A DNA stretch of 64,000 nucleotides, from the NCBI GenBank assembly GCA_024919215.1, contig CP103437.1, positions 124,001 to 188,000 on the forward strand, read 5' to 3'. Positions 1 through 10,370 of the stretch are shown here, in pieces. Within the stretch, counting starts at the first letter, position 1. Every line of letters begins with the position of its first letter. The notes beneath the pieces are model-generated. The model had not been told where the DNA came from. It did not search any database and was given only the letters and a program-made list of their open reading frames with translations. The DNA comes from Methylophilaceae bacterium LSUCC0665 (lineage in GTDB: Bacteria > Pseudomonadota > Gammaproteobacteria > Burkholderiales > Methylophilaceae). Both the position numbers and the translations under genes were made by a program.

Positions 1-2
1 GC

Positions 3-413
3 TACCGAAAAGAATTATGGTTTAATGCTCCAGAAAGGATGCATTTTACAAACATCACTCATGAAATCAGAGAATGTTTAGCTGAAAGCGGCATCAGTGA
101 GGGGCTGGTTTTAGTCAATGCAATGCATATCACGGCAAGTGTTTTTATTAATGATGACGAATCTGGCTTGCATAGTGATTATAAAAAGTGGCTAGAAAGA
201 CTTGCTCCACATGAACCTGTCAGTGGTTATCGTCATAATGATACCGGTGAAGATAATGCTGATGCTCATATGAAAAGACAGGTCATGGGAAGAGAAGTGG
301 TGGTTGCGGTTACCGATGGCAATTTAGACTTTGGGCCATGGGAACAAATTTTCTATGGTGAGTTTGATGGCCGCAGAAAGAAAAGAGTGTTAGTCAAAAT
401 TATTGGAGACTAA
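3..413 (+). CDS. yjbQ: YjbQ/UPF0047 family protein, 5' end cut by window edge
   Basis: This is the C-terminal part of a YjbQ (UPF0047) family protein. The frame is open back to base 3 without a stop, and the residues before the first in-window ATG at 39 (KELWF and onward) match the usual start of the family, so the real start lies left of the window. The conserved region [12 protein letters not shown] and the C-terminal block [17 protein letters not shown] are clear. Some members complement thiamine phosphate synthase loss, but the physiological role is unsettled. The stop overlaps by 4 bases the stop of the convergent CBS-domain gene. Confidence 0.88.
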   Translation, partial: YRKELWFNAPERMHFTNITHEIRECLAESGISEGLVLVNAMHITASVFINDDESGLHSDYKKWLERLAPHEPVSGYRHNDTGEDNADAHMKRQVMGREVVVAVTDGNLDFGPWEQIFYGEFDGRRKKRVLVKIIGD

Positions 414-841
414 CTTTTAATAAAACTTTCAAGTTGGTCAATCAGAAATCTTTGATGAGTAATAGTTTCTTTGGCTAAATCCCCCAAAGATAACATTCCT
501 ACAACTTTTTTATTGTCAACAACTGGAAGGTGACGAATACGATTTTCTGTCATTATCTCTAGACCTTTATCATACGAGTCATTGGCATCAATAGTAATTA
601 CATCTTTTGTCATGACTTCTTCAATCAAACATTCTTTTGAGGATTTGCCTTTTAACACAATCTCTCTGGCATAGTCTCTCTCTGAGATGATGCCAAGTAG
701 TTTATTTTTTTGCATAACAAGCAAGGCTCCTATTTTATATTCTGCCATGATGATTAATGCATCTATCACTGGCCTATCAGGCTCAATAGACAAAATATCA
801 TTATGTTTTTTATCGTTTAATATTTGCTGCGCTGTTTTCAT
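410..841 (-). CDS. Two-CBS-domain protein
   Basis: This 143-residue cytoplasmic protein consists of two CBS domains and nothing else. The first spans about residues 10-65 ([24 protein letters not shown], then [10 protein letters not shown]). The second spans about 75-130 ([21 protein letters not shown], then [20 protein letters not shown]). CBS pairs usually bind adenosyl ligands and act as energy sensors. Stand-alone proteins of this kind are common in betaproteobacteria and have no fixed partner. It faces yjbQ tail to tail and shares no obvious operon, so its target is unknown. Confidence 0.85.
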   Translation of the reverse strand: MKTAQQILNDKKHNDILSIEPDRPVIDALIIMAEYKIGALLVMQKNKLLGIISERDYAREIVLKGKSSKECLIEEVMTKDVITIDANDSYDKGLEIMTENRIRHLPVVDNKKVVGMLSLGDLAKETITHQRFLIDQLESFIKS

Positions 842-893
842 AATGCATAATTAATAAAATTTCTAAAAACTAGAATAACAAATTTTATAAAAC

Positions 894-1787
894 ATGCAAA
901 ATTCTTTTAAAAGTAAACTGCTGCCAATTTTGAGTGTGGTTTTGATGACTTTTTTTTGGGGCTATAACTGGGTGGTCATGAAACAAGCTGTTCAATTAGT
1001 GGGACCTTGGGAGTTTGCTTTTGTAAGAAATTTTTTTGGGGCCGTCGTTCTTTTGTTATGTTTAGCTGTAATGCAAAAGTCATTAAAAATTATAAATTTT
1101 AAGTTTGTTTTTTTAATTGGTATTTTTCAAATGATTGGTTTCACTGTGCTGGTGTTGGTTGCACTAGTTCATGGAGGAACAGCAAAAATATCTGTGTTAA
1201 CTTTTACAATGCCCATATGGGCAAATTTACTGGCACTATATTTTTTAAAAGAAAAAATGTCTAACAAGCAAATTTTTGCAATAGCTGTCAGTGTGATAGG
1301 TTTGCTCCTCATATTTGACCCTGTCCATAAAAATGCTGATTTTAAAAGCATGTTAATTGCGATTAGTGCAGGTTTTTTTTGGGGTTGTGGAGTGATTAGT
1401 GTCAAAAAGTATAATCAAAAATATCCACAAGTCGATTTGTTAAACCTCACGGCATGGCAAATGTTATTGGGGTCTATACCTATTCTTTTTATTATCGTTG
1501 CAAAAGGTTTAGCAATTTATGAAATCAATCCATATTTATGGAAAGCCTCGCTCTACAACATTATCTTCTGTAATGCATTAGCTTGGTTGCTATGGAATTA
1601 TGGAGTCAAACATTTAAAAACTAGTGAGGTATCTACCATTTCACTATTGGCTCCTGTCATCGGTTCATTGGCAGCATTTGTTGAGCTCCATGAAGCTCCA
1701 AAAATAAATGAAGGTATTGGGCTAGCAATGATCTTATGTGGGGTATTAATGATGATTCTTCTCGCTTCACGTGGGGGCTCAAAATGA
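894..1787 (+). CDS. EamA/DMT-family inner-membrane transporter
   Basis: This 297-residue membrane protein has about ten hydrophobic segments arranged as two EamA repeats, which is the drug/metabolite transporter superfamily pattern. The N-terminal [14 protein letters not shown] and the second-repeat [15 protein letters not shown] are typical repeat signatures. The substrate cannot be read from sequence; relatives export amino acids or metabolites. The 3' end runs 16 bases past the first possible start of the yebC frame, but yebC really begins at 1822, so the genes are probably only loosely coupled. Confidence 0.85.
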   Translation: MQNSFKSKLLPILSVVLMTFFWGYNWVVMKQAVQLVGPWEFAFVRNFFGAVVLLLCLAVMQKSLKIINFKFVFLIGIFQMIGFTVLVLVALVHGGTAKISVLTFTMPIWANLLALYFLKEKMSNKQIFAIAVSVIGLLLIFDPVHKNADFKSMLIAISAGFFWGCGVISVKKYNQKYPQVDLLNLTAWQMLLGSIPILFIIVAKGLAIYEINPYLWKASLYNIIFCNALAWLLWNYGVKHLKTSEVSTISLLAPVIGSLAAFVELHEAPKINEGIGLAMILCGVLMMILLASRGGSK

Positions 1788-1821
1788 TAAAATACAAATT
1801 AAACAATTATTAGGAAAACTT

Positions 1822-2547
1822 ATGGCAGGACATTCCAAGTGGGCAAATATTCAGCATCGTAAAGGACGCCAAGATGCAAAAAGAGGAAAGATTTTCACAA
1901 AATTAATTAAAGAAATTACTGTGTCGGCGAGGATGAGTGGCGGTGATCCAAATTTTAATCCAAGATTACGTGCGGCAATAGCAGCAGCAAAAGATGAAAA
2001 TATGCCTGCAGAAAATATTACTAGGGCTGTTAAAAGAGGAACAGGTGAGCTTGAGGGGGTTAATTATGAGGAGATCCGTTACGAAGGTTATGGAATTAAT
2101 GGTGCAGCAATCATTGTTGATTGTTTGACTGATAATAAAAATAGAGCCGTCGCTGATGTACGCCATGCTTTTTCTAAAAATGGGGGAAATTTGGGAACGG
2201 ATGGCTGTGTGGCTTTTATGTTTAAACATTGTGGCAGTATTTTTTTTGCTCCAGGCTCTAATGAAGAAGAGATCATGGAAAAAGCGATTGATTTAGGTGC
2301 TGAGGATGTTGAGATTAATGAAGATGGTTCTATTGAAGTGATTACCCCACCAAATGATTTTTTAACAATTAAAGAAGCTTTTGAAAAAGATAATCTAAAA
2401 TTCGAAATGGCTGAATTAACAATGAAAGCAGATAATGAGGTGGAACTATCTGGCGATGAAGGAGCAAAAATGCAAAAAATTCTCGATGTTCTTGATGATC
2501 TTGATGATGTACAAGAGGTATACACCAACGCAGTAATCGAGAATTAG
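1822..2547 (+). CDS. yebC: YebC/PmpR family regulatory or translation-associated protein
   Basis: This 241-residue protein of the YebC/PmpR family starts with the conserved [18 protein letters not shown]. The frame is open further upstream to 1771, but the family's N-terminus fixes the start at the ATG at 1822. Members were described as DNA-binding regulators, and recent work links several to relief of ribosome stalling, so the function should be read as open. It immediately precedes ruvC, as in most proteobacteria, with one base between stop and start, and is likely cotranscribed with ruvCAB. Confidence 0.95.
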   Translation: MAGHSKWANIQHRKGRQDAKRGKIFTKLIKEITVSARMSGGDPNFNPRLRAAIAAAKDENMPAENITRAVKRGTGELEGVNYEEIRYEGYGINGAAIIVDCLTDNKNRAVADVRHAFSKNGGNLGTDGCVAFMFKHCGSIFFAPGSNEEEIMEKAIDLGAEDVEINEDGSIEVITPPNDFLTIKEAFEKDNLKFEMAELTMKADNEVELSGDEGAKMQKILDVLDDLDDVQEVYTNAVIEN

Positions 2548-2548
2548 C

Positions 2549-3076
2549 TTGAACGCTTCTAGGGTAATTGGGATTGACCCGGGATTAAGAATTACAGGTT
2601 ATGGCATCGTTGATTGCCAAAATAAGAAAGCGACTTATATTACAAGCGGCATTATTAAAACAACCTCAGAAAAACTTCCCTACCCGGAAAGATTAAAAAT
2701 CATTTTTGATGAGGTCTCAGAGATTATTTCTCAATATCAGCCCAATCAAATGTGTATTGAAAAAACTTTTGTCAATATGAATGCAAATAGCTCCTTGGCC
2801 CTTGGGCAAGCAAGAGGGGTTGCAATGGCAGCAGGGATTCAACACCAGCTACAAATATATGAATATACGGCTTTGCAAATAAAGAAGTCTGTGGTGGGTA
2901 ATGGCCATGCCCAGAAAATTCAAGTGCAATCAATGGTGCAAAGATTATTAAATCTTCCAGAAATCTTAGGACCGGATTCTTCTGATGCACTGGCTTGCAT
3001 ATTATGTCACAATCAAGTCATGCAAATTAATCAAGATAATATCCCTGTCAGCTATAAAGGTGGTCGTATTTTATGA
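2549..3076 (+). CDS. ruvC: Holliday junction resolvase RuvC
   Basis: RuvC is the endonuclease that cuts Holliday junctions after RuvAB branch migration. The N-terminal IGIDPGLRITGYG carries the first catalytic Asp, CIEKTF carries a catalytic Glu, and the C-terminal PDSSDALA carries the last acidic pair. At 175 residues it is the usual length. The start is a TTG one base after the yebC stop. Its stop overlaps the ruvA start by four bases, which indicates translational coupling. Confidence 0.96.
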   Translation: MNASRVIGIDPGLRITGYGIVDCQNKKATYITSGIIKTTSEKLPYPERLKIIFDEVSEIISQYQPNQMCIEKTFVNMNANSSLALGQARGVAMAAGIQHQLQIYEYTALQIKKSVVGNGHAQKIQVQSMVQRLLNLPEILGPDSSDALACILCHNQVMQINQDNIPVSYKGGRIL

Positions 3077-3642
3077 TCGGAAGTATACGTGGGACTCTTA
3101 TTGATAAATCACCCCCTTGGATTCAAGTTGATTGTGGAGGTATTGGTTATGAAATTGAAGTACCAATGTCGACCTATTATCACTTACCCGAATTGCAATC
3201 TGATATTTTCTTGCATATTCATATGGTGGTTCGTGAGGATGCTCAGCTATTATTCGGGTTTCACACTAAAGAAGAAAAATCATCTTTTAAAAGCTTAATT
3301 AAAATTAACGGCATCGGAGCTAAAGTGGCGCTTTCAATTTTAAGTGGCGTGTCAATGGATCAATTTTCTAATGCAATCGAACAACAAGACGTCTCGCTTC
3401 TCATAAAGATTCCTGGAATAGGAAGAAAGACGGCGGAAAGATTGATTGTTGAATTAAAGGACAAACAAGATCTGAGGCTGCAACAATCATCTCAGCATTC
3501 AAAAAATTTAACTGATATTATGGATGCATTAGAGTCGCTAGGCTATTCCAAAAGCGATATTCAAAAAGTCACTAAGAATTTGAATGAAGAAACAGATGTT
3601 AATGAGGGAATCAAACAAGCATTACAATGGTTGTCTAGTTGA
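3073..3642 (+). CDS. ruvA: Holliday junction helicase subunit RuvA
   Basis: RuvA binds the four-way junction and loads the RuvB motor. The protein has the N-terminal OB fold ([12 protein letters not shown] onward), a central pair of helix-hairpin-helix motifs ([15 protein letters not shown] at about 76-90 and [18 protein letters not shown] at about 111-128), and a small C-terminal domain that touches RuvB. At 189 residues it is a normal length. It overlaps ruvC by four bases and is followed by ruvB almost without a gap. Confidence 0.96.
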   Translation: MIGSIRGTLIDKSPPWIQVDCGGIGYEIEVPMSTYYHLPELQSDIFLHIHMVVREDAQLLFGFHTKEEKSSFKSLIKINGIGAKVALSILSGVSMDQFSNAIEQQDVSLLIKIPGIGRKTAERLIVELKDKQDLRLQQSSQHSKNLTDIMDALESLGYSKSDIQKVTKNLNEETDVNEGIKQALQWLSS

Positions 3643-3644
3643 TT

Positions 3645-4673
3645 ATGATTGAAGAAGATCGTTTTATTGCCAACACCCCTAAAGAGAATGAAGAGATTCT
3701 CGAAAAATCCCTGCGACCTGCAGATCTTGATGAATATGTCGGTCAAGAAAAAATTAGAGATCAGTTAGAAATTTTTATCAAAGCTGCACAGCAAAGAGGA
3801 GAGGCGTTAGATCATGTGCTTTTGTTTGGCCCTCCAGGTTTAGGTAAAACAACCTTATCTCATATCATTGCTCGTGAAATGAAAGTCGGTTTAAAACAAA
3901 CGTCAGGACCTGTCTTGGAAAAAGCTGGCGATCTAGCAGCATTGCTTACTAATCTTGAGCCAAATGATGTTTTATTTATTGATGAGATTCATCGCCTGTC
4001 TCCCATCATCGAGGAAATTTTATATCCGGCAATGGAAGACAATCATCTAGACATTATGATCGGTGACGGACCATCAGCTCGCTCAGTAAAGCTCGACTTA
4101 CCTCCATTTACCTTAGTGGGGGCAACGACGCGCGCAGGAATGTTGACCAACCCTCTGCGAGATCGGTTTGGAATAGTGTCTCGTTTGGAATTTTACTCTC
4201 AGGATGAACTCATCAGAATTGTGAAAAGGTCAGCAAATTTACTTGATATTTTTATTGATGATACCGGTGCAGCAGAAATTGCGAAAAGATCACGAGGGAC
4301 GCCAAGAATCGCTAATCGTTTATTACGACGTGTTAGGGATTATGCTTCGGTAAAAGCAGATGGAAATGTTAATGAAAAAACTGCCGATGCTGCTTTGAAG
4401 ATGTTAGATGTTGATAAAATTGGCTTAGATAATATGGATCGTGCATTATTGTTAGCAATCATTGAAAAATTTAAAGGAGGACCAGTTGGCCTAGATAATC
4501 TTGCGGCAGCGATTGGGGAAGAAAAAGAAACGATTGAGGATGTAATTGAACCGTATTTAATTCAACAAGGTTATTTGATGAGAACTCCCAAAGGAAGAAT
4601 AGCTACAGATATTAGTTTGAAGCATTTTAATATCCAAATTGAACAATCGAGTAACACAAAAAATTTATGGTAG
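3645..4673 (+). CDS. ruvB: Holliday junction branch migration ATPase RuvB
   Basis: RuvB is the hexameric AAA+ motor for branch migration. Walker [10 protein letters not shown] and Walker [10 protein letters not shown] are present, as are the sensor GATTRAG and the C-terminal winged helix ending near TPKGRIAT. The start is taken as ATG 3645 (MIEEDRF); a TTG two codons upstream is possible but unnecessary. Length is 342 residues. Its last codons overlap the ybgC start, which joins the ruv genes to the tol-pal operon. Confidence 0.96.
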   Translation: MIEEDRFIANTPKENEEILEKSLRPADLDEYVGQEKIRDQLEIFIKAAQQRGEALDHVLLFGPPGLGKTTLSHIIAREMKVGLKQTSGPVLEKAGDLAALLTNLEPNDVLFIDEIHRLSPIIEEILYPAMEDNHLDIMIGDGPSARSVKLDLPPFTLVGATTRAGMLTNPLRDRFGIVSRLEFYSQDELIRIVKRSANLLDIFIDDTGAAEIAKRSRGTPRIANRLLRRVRDYASVKADGNVNEKTADAALKMLDVDKIGLDNMDRALLLAIIEKFKGGPVGLDNLAAAIGEEKETIEDVIEPYLIQQGYLMRTPKGRIATDISLKHFNIQIEQSSNTKNLW

Positions 4674-5074
4674 GACGGGTTCATCACTGGCCAATAAGAA
4701 TATATTATGAAGACACCGATAGCGGAGGTGTAGTTTATCATTCCAATTATTTAAAATTTATGGAGCGCGCCAGAACGGAGTGGTTAAGGGATTTTAAAAT
4801 TGATCAAAAAACATTAAAAGATAATTTAAACTTAATGTTTGTTGTTCATGAAATTGATATAAAATTTAATAGGCCTGCTGTGTTTAATGATGAAGTTGAG
4901 GTGCAAACAACATTAGAACATTTCGGATCAGTAAAGATTGAGCTTGAGCAAAAAATTTTTCGATCGTCTGAGCTGTTAATTGAGTCTCATGTTGTTGTAG
5001 CAGCAGTAAATTCTATTTCGATGAAGCCGATGCGAATCCCTAATGACATACAATTATTAATGGAGAATAAATAA
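4667..5074 (+). CDS. ybgC: Tol-Pal associated acyl-CoA thioesterase YbgC
   Basis: This 135-residue hotdog-fold thioesterase is the first gene of the tol-pal operon. It has the family signature [27 protein letters not shown] split over about residues 14-40, with the catalytic Asp in EDTDSGG. YbgC proteins hydrolyse acyl-CoA and associate with phospholipid metabolism. The ATG lies inside the end of ruvB and the stop shares one base with the tolQ ATG, so the operon is translated as a tightly coupled unit. Confidence 0.94.
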   Translation: MVGRVHHWPIRIYYEDTDSGGVVYHSNYLKFMERARTEWLRDFKIDQKTLKDNLNLMFVVHEIDIKFNRPAVFNDEVEVQTTLEHFGSVKIELEQKIFRSSELLIESHVVVAAVNSISMKPMRIPNDIQLLMENK

Positions 5075-5745
5075 TGAGCCTAGGTGGTGATCTTTCCTTT
5101 TTATCCTTGGTAATGGGAGCAAGTATTCCTGTTCAATTGGTGATGTTAATCTTAATTGCCGCCTCTGTTTTCTCATGGAAATATATTTTCATTAAAATCA
5201 AAACGATCAAAAATGCAGAAGAACATGCTACAGAATTTGAAAAATATTTTTGGGCAGGGGCTCAATTTAAACAATTATATGAGTCTGCAAACCATGCTCC
5301 GAATAATGTTGGTGGATTGAAATCTATTTTTTTTGCTGGCTATAAGGAATTTATAGCCAATACACGAGATCAAAAATTAGATAAACAAAGCAAAGAGAGT
5401 ATTCGACGAGCAATGCAAGTTGCTTATAATCGTGAAGTTGACTCCCTTGAAAGACACTTGCCTTTTTTAGCAAGTGTTGGCTCTGTTAGCCCTTATATTG
5501 GCTTGTTCGGAACGGTATGGGGCATTATGAATTCTTTTATTGGGCTTTCTAATGTGGCTCAATCTACCTTAGCTCAAGTAGCTCCAGGCATAGCTGAAGC
5601 ATTAATTGCAACTGCCATTGGCTTATTTGCTGCTATTCCTGCTGTGATTGCATACAATAGATTTGCAGCAAAAGTAGATCGATTGGCTATTCGGTATGAA
5701 AGTTTTATGGAAGAGTTTATTAATAACGTAGATCGCAGAGCCTAA
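5074..5745 (+). CDS. tolQ: Tol-Pal system proton channel subunit TolQ
   Basis: TolQ is the inner-membrane subunit that with TolR forms the proton-driven motor of the Tol-Pal complex, needed for outer-membrane constriction at division. The 223-residue protein has one N-terminal membrane segment (about 16-38), a cytoplasmic loop, and two C-terminal membrane segments containing LASVGSVSPYIGLFGTVWGIM and the helix near AEALIATAIGLFAAIPAV. It shares single-base overlaps with ybgC and tolR. Confidence 0.95.
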   Translation: MSLGGDLSFLSLVMGASIPVQLVMLILIAASVFSWKYIFIKIKTIKNAEEHATEFEKYFWAGAQFKQLYESANHAPNNVGGLKSIFFAGYKEFIANTRDQKLDKQSKESIRRAMQVAYNREVDSLERHLPFLASVGSVSPYIGLFGTVWGIMNSFIGLSNVAQSTLAQVAPGIAEALIATAIGLFAAIPAVIAYNRFAAKVDRLAIRYESFMEEFINNVDRRA

Positions 5746-6131
5746 TGAGAAAACGTCGTTTAATGAACAACATCAATGTTGTGCCATATATTGATGTGAT
5801 GTTGGTGTTATTAGTGATCTTTATGGTGACAGCACCGATGACCAATCCTGGGGTAGTTGAATTACCGCGAGTCGGTCAAGATTTAAAACAACAAAATACC
5901 CCAATTACTGTCTCTGTTAAAAAAGACGGCAGTCTTGAGATGGAAGGGAAAAAAATCAAAGCAGATGCATTATTGATTGAATTAAATCAAGCGCTTGAAA
6001 AGAATCCAGAATTGTCTGTAGTGATTGCAGCAGATAAAAAAACTCAATATGAAAATGTGATAACAATTATGGATTTGTTGAAACAAAATCAGATTCATAA
6101 AGTGGGATTGTTACTTAAACCAGAGAAATAA
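5745..6131 (+). CDS. tolR: Tol-Pal system subunit TolR
   Basis: TolR is a single-pass inner-membrane protein of the ExbD/TolR family. The membrane helix after NVVPYIDVMLVLLVIFMV carries the essential proton-translocating Asp (IDVML), and the periplasmic domain follows with VVIAADKKTQYENVI. At 128 residues it is a little shorter than the E. coli protein. It starts on the tolQ stop codon and precedes tolA by ten bases. Confidence 0.95.
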   Translation: MRKRRLMNNINVVPYIDVMLVLLVIFMVTAPMTNPGVVELPRVGQDLKQQNTPITVSVKKDGSLEMEGKKIKADALLIELNQALEKNPELSVVIAADKKTQYENVITIMDLLKQNQIHKVGLLLKPEK

Positions 6132-6141
6132 TTGATATTCA

Positions 6142-6963
6142 ATGAACTACGATGAAAATTTAAATTTACAATCAAATTTATTTTCTTTTTTAATCCATTT
6201 ATCGATTCTTTTTGTTATGATTTTTACGGTGCAATGGTCGCCGCAATACCCTTATTTTGGTGAAGTCGAATTATGGGAAGCTGTGCCTTCAGTAAAAGAG
6301 CAAGCTCAAACGCCACCAAAGCCAAAACAGGCGGAGACAGTAATAAATGAAAAAACTACTCCAAAGGTAAATCAACAAATTAAAGATACTCAAGCTGAAA
6401 TTAATCTTAAGAAGAAAAAAGAAAAAGAATTAGCTGAAAAAAAGAAACAAGAACAAATTAAAAAAGTGCAACAAGAATTACTCAAGCAAGAGCAGATCAA
6501 ACAACTTCAAGACCAATTACTTCAACAAGAACAATTAGAACAACTTCAAAAAGAATTATTAGAACAAGATGCTCAAAATGCTGATCAAGAGATTATTTCA
6601 GAAGATAAAAAGAAATCTGAAAGAATTGCGATACAGGCAGACCAAGATATCGAAGCAGGTAAAAATAAATCTGAGATTGACAAATACAAGGCGTTAATTC
6701 AACAAAAAATACAACAGAATGTGAATAATAATTTATGTGGTTTGGATTATTTAAGTTTAAGTTTTGAGATTACATTATTACCATCAGGTGAGTTATTGAA
6801 TGACCCGATCTTGAAGGATTCAAGTGGAAATTTAAGTTGCGATGAAGCGGTCGAAAGAGCAATATATCAATCTGAACCATTGCCAGTTCCAACTGACCCA
6901 AAAATTTTTGCTAAACTAAAAAAAATTAAATTAAAATTTTATCCAAACGGACAGCCTCAATGA
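6142..6963 (+). CDS. tolA: Tol-Pal system protein TolA
   Basis: TolA links the TolQR motor in the inner membrane to TolB and Pal. The 273-residue protein has one N-terminal membrane helix (about 12-30), a long Lys/Glu/Gln-rich helical stalk (about 60-185) with repeated QEQLxQLQ-like heptads, and a compact C-terminal domain with two Cys (NNNLCGLDYL and NLSCDEA), the place of the usual disulfide. The stalk is shorter than in enterobacteria. Confidence 0.92.
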   Translation: MNYDENLNLQSNLFSFLIHLSILFVMIFTVQWSPQYPYFGEVELWEAVPSVKEQAQTPPKPKQAETVINEKTTPKVNQQIKDTQAEINLKKKKEKELAEKKKQEQIKKVQQELLKQEQIKQLQDQLLQQEQLEQLQKELLEQDAQNADQEIISEDKKKSERIAIQADQDIEAGKNKSEIDKYKALIQQKIQQNVNNNLCGLDYLSLSFEITLLPSGELLNDPILKDSSGNLSCDEAVERAIYQSEPLPVPTDPKIFAKLKKIKLKFYPNGQPQ

Positions 6964-8237
6964 AAAAAATCATCTATTTATTTTTTGCTCTTTTTTATTT
7001 TATTCCTCTTCATGCGATTGAAGTGATTGATATTCTGGGTGGCAAAGCTAATGAATTATCAGTTGCTGTCATTCCGTTTCAAGACGATTTAATTGAAAAC
7101 GAAAAAAATCAAATTCACAATGTGATTAAGTCCGATCTGTCACGATCAGGTTTTTTTAGAGTGATTGATACCGGTGGCGTTAATAAATTGCCAACATCTG
7201 TAAATGATGTTGATTACAGTTTTTGGTCAGGTTTGCAGGCTGAGTTACTAGTCATTGGGCGTGTGCAAAGGAGCGATGAACAAATCAAAGTGGTTTATGA
7301 ATTAATTGATGTTTTTAAAGAGAAAATGATGGTGTCTTCTGAATATTCAGGAAACACCAAACAAGACCGTCAGATTGGACATCAAATTTCAAATGTCATA
7401 TATGAAAAGATTACTGGAAGTCAGGGCGTATTTCATACCAAAATTGGATTCGTTCAAAAAATTAATAATAATAAATATCATCTCAACATCTCTGATATGG
7501 ATGGCTTCAATAAAAAAGCAATCGTCACCTCGACTCAGCCAATTATTTCAACCCGATGGTCCCCAGACGGAGAAAAAATTGCCTATGTGTCATTCGAAAA
7601 AAAGAAGCCTGTGATTTATGTGCAAAATTTACGAAATGGTGAAAGAAAGTTAGTGGCTAACTTTAAGGGAAATAACAGTGCACCCGCTTGGTCTCCGGAT
7701 AGCAAGCAGCTCGCAATTGTTTTAACTTACAATGCTTTTTCACAAATATATGTCATGGATGCGGATGGAAAGAATATTAAACGATTAATGCGAAGTCGAT
7801 CTATCGATACAGAGCCAACTTGGGCCCCAGATGGGAAATCAATTTATTTTGTATCTGATCGAGGGGGTGGTCCACAAATATATAAAATTGATTTGGCAAC
7901 TGAGCAAATTAGAAGAGTAACTTTTGAGGGTAAATACAATGTCAGCCCTCAGTTGTCTCCGGATGGAAAATTATTAACTTTTATTACCAATGATAATGGA
8001 TTTTTTAAGGTAGGCGTTCAAAATTTAATTTCTAATCAGGTCATGAAATTAACTCAGGGAAGGAATGACGAAGCCCCTGTTTTCAGTCCGAACGGACATA
8101 TGGTACTATACACACATAAAGATTCAGAAAAAGAAACAACACTCTCAACTGTCTCTTTGAATGGTTTTAAACAACAGGTGATCAACTTGGATTCATCTAA
8201 AAATTATGAAGCTACTTGGTCTCCAATTGATTTTTAA
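6960..8237 (+). CDS. tolB: Tol-Pal system beta-propeller protein TolB
   Basis: TolB is a periplasmic protein that binds Pal and TolA. It has a signal peptide (residues 1 to about 19, ending LHA), an N-terminal alpha/beta domain, and from about residue 195 a six-bladed beta-propeller built on repeats such as WSPDGEKIAYVS, WSPDSKQLAIV, WAPDGKSIYFVSDRGG and LSPDGKLLTFI. The 425-residue length is standard. It overlaps the tolA stop by four bases. Confidence 0.96.
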   Translation: MKKIIYLFFALFYFIPLHAIEVIDILGGKANELSVAVIPFQDDLIENEKNQIHNVIKSDLSRSGFFRVIDTGGVNKLPTSVNDVDYSFWSGLQAELLVIGRVQRSDEQIKVVYELIDVFKEKMMVSSEYSGNTKQDRQIGHQISNVIYEKITGSQGVFHTKIGFVQKINNNKYHLNISDMDGFNKKAIVTSTQPIISTRWSPDGEKIAYVSFEKKKPVIYVQNLRNGERKLVANFKGNNSAPAWSPDSKQLAIVLTYNAFSQIYVMDADGKNIKRLMRSRSIDTEPTWAPDGKSIYFVSDRGGGPQIYKIDLATEQIRRVTFEGKYNVSPQLSPDGKLLTFITNDNGFFKVGVQNLISNQVMKLTQGRNDEAPVFSPNGHMVLYTHKDSEKETTLSTVSLNGFKQQVINLDSSKNYEATWSPIDF

Positions 8238-8252
8238 TGAAAGGATAAATCA

Positions 8253-8753
8253 ATGAAAAAATTAGTATTTGCAGGTCTTACTTTAGCATTACTTGCAGGC
8301 TGTAGCTCAACTCCGTTAAATGATGCTGATGCCCCATCAGATGCAAAAGCTGGTAAAGCTAGTGAAGCGGTTGATCAAACTTCTGAGCTTGGTTTAGATA
8401 AATTAAGATCCGATAGTTTGTTGACTCAACGAAGCATTTATTTTGACTTTGATAAATTTGAAGTGAAATCTGAGTACTTAGATATCGTTAATGCTCATGC
8501 TCAATATGCCGCAGATCACCCGGGTGTAAAAATGACTCTTAAAGGACATGCTGACTATAGAGGTTCTCATGAGTATAATCTTTCGTTAGGTCAAAAACGA
8601 TCAGTATCAGTAAAAGATGTCATGAACACTTCAGGTGCAAACGACTCACAAATTGAAACGGTCAGTTATGGTGAAGAAGAATCTAACCAAAACTGTCAAG
8701 GTAATGAATGTGGCCAAGATCGTCGTGTAGATATCAGCTACGAAGTAGAATAA
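8253..8753 (+). CDS. pal: Peptidoglycan-associated lipoprotein Pal
   Basis: Pal is the outer-membrane lipoprotein that binds peptidoglycan through an OmpA-like domain. The lipobox LALLAGC puts the lipidated Cys near residue 17. The OmpA-like domain runs from about residue 58, with IYFDFDKFEVK, the diaminopimelate-binding segment GHADYRGSHEYNLSLGQKR and a final DRRVDISYE. A strong GAAAGGA ribosome-binding site precedes the ATG. It is followed closely by cpoB, as in most tol-pal operons. Confidence 0.96.
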   Translation: MKKLVFAGLTLALLAGCSSTPLNDADAPSDAKAGKASEAVDQTSELGLDKLRSDSLLTQRSIYFDFDKFEVKSEYLDIVNAHAQYAADHPGVKMTLKGHADYRGSHEYNLSLGQKRSVSVKDVMNTSGANDSQIETVSYGEEESNQNCQGNECGQDRRVDISYEVE

Positions 8754-8772
8754 TTTTTTACTTTGTAGATAT

Positions 8773-9723
8773 ATGAAAAGAATACTATGGGCTGGTTTTT
8801 TAGTTTTATCTCTTAACACTCATGCTTTTTTTGAGGATGAGGAAGCAAGAGAAAAAATTAATGACCTGCAAAACCAGCTCAATTCTTTAAAAAGTGATCA
8901 ACTTAGGTCGCTTGAAGATAAAGTCACTGATCTACAACAAGTCCTTCAAGGTGGAAGCCTCCAGAAATTTAACAATAAAATCAATGAGATATTGGACGAT
9001 ATTGCCAAAATAAGAGGTGATGTTGAAGTCTTGCAGTTTAATTTTGAAAGTTTTGAAGATCGTCAGAAGATTAATTATCAGGATTTTGAGAATCGTTTTA
9101 GTCGTATTGAAGAAGAGTTGGAGTCACTAAAAAATAATCCACAAAAAAATGACGAAACTTTAAAAGAAGCAAAAGAAAATATCCAAACGACAGAAATTCA
9201 AGAAAACTTAACACCATCTGTTGAATCGATTCAAAGTGATATCACTCAAGAATTAGAGAGCAATGAGCAACAAGCGATCGTAAGTGACGCTAGTAATGTT
9301 GAAACTAGCACGGATTTGCCACCGCTGATTGATGAAGAACAAGAGCTCAATATGTTTGATGAAGCCGAAGGGTTGATGAGATCAGCTAAATACAAGGAGG
9401 CATTTGAATCATTCGATCGATTTGTCACAACATACCCAAAATCCCAACGTCTTGTTGAGGCAAAGAAAAATATTGGCTACATTCAGTTTGCATTAAAAAA
9501 TTACAAAGCTTCATTAAATACTTATGAGAAGCTGATTGCTAATCATCCCAGTCATGAGCTGATGCCGGAAATCTTATATGGAAAAGCGAATACGGAGATA
9601 CAGTTGACGCGAATTACCAAAGCTAAACAAACCTTAAGAAGAATCATTAAAGAATACCCAAATGCTTCCAATATCGAGAATGCGAAGAAGAGATTAAAAG
9701 CTCTTGAATCCATCAAGCTTTAA
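8773..9723 (+). CDS. cpoB: Tol-Pal associated periplasmic protein CpoB/YbgF
   Basis: CpoB coordinates peptidoglycan synthesis with outer-membrane constriction. The protein has a signal peptide (about 1-18), an N-terminal coiled coil (about 22-125, LQNQLNSLKSDQLRSLEDK region), an acidic linker, and three C-terminal tetratricopeptide units (about 195-310, for example EAFESFDRFVTTYPKS and ASLNTYEKLIANHPSHEL). It completes the tol-pal operon and is followed nine bases later by queE. Confidence 0.92.
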   Translation: MKRILWAGFLVLSLNTHAFFEDEEAREKINDLQNQLNSLKSDQLRSLEDKVTDLQQVLQGGSLQKFNNKINEILDDIAKIRGDVEVLQFNFESFEDRQKINYQDFENRFSRIEEELESLKNNPQKNDETLKEAKENIQTTEIQENLTPSVESIQSDITQELESNEQQAIVSDASNVETSTDLPPLIDEEQELNMFDEAEGLMRSAKYKEAFESFDRFVTTYPKSQRLVEAKKNIGYIQFALKNYKASLNTYEKLIANHPSHELMPEILYGKANTEIQLTRITKAKQTLRRIIKEYPNASNIENAKKRLKALESIKL

Positions 9724-9731
9724 AAAAAATT

Positions 9732-10370
9732 ATGCCAACATTAAGAATCAATGAGATTTTTTATTCGATTCAGGGTGAATCATCCCGCATTGGAAGACCT
9801 ACTGTTTTTGTTAGATTGACTGGTTGCCCTATGCGATGCACATACTGTGATACGGCTTATGCATTTCATGCTGGCCAACAACAAGAAATAGATGAAATTA
9901 TTCAAGAAATACAAAAGTTTGATACCAATTATGTCACGGTGACAGGCGGCGAGCCATTGGCGCAAAAAAATTGTATAGAGTTAATGAATCAATTGTGTGC
10001 GTTAGGATACCAAGTTTCTTTGGAAACGGGGGGTGGTTTAGATATTAAAGACGTTAACTCACAAGTAAAAATCATCTTGGATGTAAAAACTCCAAAATCT
10101 AATGAGGATAAAAATAATTTTTGGCCGAATCTAGCAAATATTAAAAAGACTGATGAAATTAAATTTGTAATTCAAGATTATGAGGATTTTTCTTGGTCCA
10201 TAGATATTATTAAACAATATCAGTTAAATCAACAACAGATTCTTTTTTCCCCAGTATATAAGTTCTTGGCAAGTGAACAATTGGCAGAATGGATTTTAAA
10301 ACATCAACTTAATGTGAGGTTGCAGCTTCAACTCCATAAAATATTATGGGGAGAAAAACAAGGTGTCTAA
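9732..10370 (+). CDS. queE: 7-carboxy-7-deazaguanine synthase QueE
   Basis: QueE is a radical SAM enzyme making 7-carboxy-7-deazaguanine in queuosine biosynthesis. The N-terminal FYSIQGESSRIGRPTVFVRLTG is split over residues 7-28 and the [4Fe-4S] cluster motif is CPMRCTYCDT. TGGEPL follows at about residue 73. The 212-residue length fits. It overlaps queC by eight bases, so the two enzymes are coupled. Confidence 0.95.
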   Translation: MPTLRINEIFYSIQGESSRIGRPTVFVRLTGCPMRCTYCDTAYAFHAGQQQEIDEIIQEIQKFDTNYVTVTGGEPLAQKNCIELMNQLCALGYQVSLETGGGLDIKDVNSQVKIILDVKTPKSNEDKNNFWPNLANIKKTDEIKFVIQDYEDFSWSIDIIKQYQLNQQQILFSPVYKFLASEQLAEWILKHQLNVRLQLQLHKILWGEKQGV